Assembly: GCA_947174225.1 (NCBI GenBank)
Contig: CAMWIF010000137.1
Coordinates: 1-6,948, forward strand
Source: an uncultured Porphyromonadaceae bacterium
GTDB lineage: Bacteria > Bacteroidota > Bacteroidia > Bacteroidales > Muribaculaceae
Direction: 5' to 3'
DNA length: 6,948 bases
Under the pieces are notes generated by a model. That model was not told the origin of the DNA. It worked only from the letters and a program-made list of their open reading frames with translations, and did not search any database. How positions within the stretch are numbered: position 1 is the stretch's first letter; every line of letters starts with the position of its first letter. Positions 6,701 through 6,948 of this stretch are shown here, piece by piece. The translations under genes were made by a program, and so were the position numbers.

Positions 6701-6730
6701 AAAAAGATAATCGCCCCGGTTCGAGGCGAT
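6701..6730 (-). terminator. Possible intrinsic terminator on the minus strand
   Basis: Read on the minus strand, ATCGCC (6725-6730) pairs with GGCGAT (6710-6715) around a 9-base loop that can form two further C-G pairs. TATCTTTTTC follows. This suits termination of a leftward transcript from a gene beyond the right edge. The stem is only 6 base pairs. Confidence 0.4.
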
Positions 6731-6808
6731 GTGATAATGGATAAGGGTCGTAGAGTTTAAAATTCCTTTGAGAGCATAAAGAATAGTAAAAGTTCTTGTT
6801 TAGTGCCG

Positions 6809-6843
6809 AAGCTCGCTGTAGGTGTTAGCGATTAAAGCTTTTT
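6809..6843 (+). terminator. Possible bulged terminator hairpin after the HNH gene
   Basis: AAGCT plus CGCT (6809-6817) pair with AGCG (6827-6830) and AGCTT (6836-6840), with a 9-base loop and a 5-base bulge, and the T-run continues to 6843. It lies about 220 bases after the HNH stop. The bulge makes the call weak. Confidence 0.3.
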
Positions 6844-6871
6844 AGTTGAGACCTTAGACTCGATTCACTAA

Positions 6872-6885
6872 AGCACGGCAGTGCT
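6872..6885. repeat. Small perfect hairpin
   Basis: AGCAC and GTGCT form a 5-base stem with a GGCA loop. No T-run follows on either strand, so no function can be assigned. Confidence 0.3.
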
Positions 6886-6948
6886 ATAACTCCATAATCT
6901 GTGATTTAAAATACTAATCTATTGGATGTATATCACATGTATATGAGG

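Larger units (their letters stand above)
6592..6948. other. Right-end intergenic stretch without a convincing gene
   Basis: These 357 bases have many stops in the plus frames, no start with a plausible long frame on either strand, and no tRNA or rRNA pattern. They hold several small hairpins and a pair of ATGTATAT repeats at 6926-6933 and 6937-6944. The stretch could be the spacer to an oppositely oriented gene beyond the window, or decayed sequence flanking the ATPase/HNH cassette. Confidence 0.6.

Noticed and set aside
6716..6728. GGTTCGA sequence resembling a tRNA T-arm
   Set aside because: The flanking bases do not form a 5-pair T-stem around it, and no cloverleaf arms are present. It is better explained as the loop of the 6710-6730 hairpin.
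4180..6948. Retron (reverse transcriptase plus msr-msd RNA) around the PtuAB-like pair
   Set aside because: No reverse transcriptase motif or frame is present upstream or downstream within the window, so only a stand-alone Septu-like pair is supported.

Overview
The window looks like chromosomal DNA of a gut-type Bacteroidota, most likely order Bacteroidales. Two short intergenic signals match the Bacteroidota sigma-factor consensus (TTTG, about 19-21 bases, then TAnnTTTG), most starts lack a strong Shine-Dalgarno, and the housekeeping proteins read like Bacteroidales versions. A family-level guess (for example Muribaculaceae) would be inference only. No rRNA, tRNA, CRISPR array or insertion sequence is visible.

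Left half, minus strand (1-3184): a polyphosphate operon, ppk1 followed 12 bases later by ppx, which runs off the left edge. PPK1 makes inorganic polyphosphate and PPX degrades it. Upstream of ppk1 on the same strand is a small AlkD-like HEAT-repeat protein with a near-consensus promoter. That promoter also shows that its true start is the ATG at 3184.

Middle, plus strand (3214-4635): a divergent intergenic region with back-to-back promoters drives a DEDDh 3'-5' exonuclease that carries an extra C-terminal domain. A small acidic protein of unknown function follows.

Right half, plus strand (4669-6591): a two-gene cassette encodes a stand-alone SMC/OLD-type AAA ATPase and an HNH endonuclease with paired CxxC motifs. 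This is the architecture of the Septu (PtuA/PtuB) anti-phage system and of PtuAB retron effectors, but no reverse transcriptase is present here. The region looks more A+T-rich than ppk, which fits an acquired defence cassette. The main oddity is in the HNH gene. A perfect Shine-Dalgarno and an ATGA overlap with the ATPase stop define a start at 5922, but that frame stops after 30 codons. The HNH domain lies in the +1 frame, and the two frames would join into one 222-residue protein if a run of seven A (5999-6005) had six. The cassette is therefore broken by a homopolymer frameshift, switched by slippage, or mis-sequenced.

Right end (6592-6948): 357 bases without a convincing gene, containing several small hairpins, two of them possible terminators.
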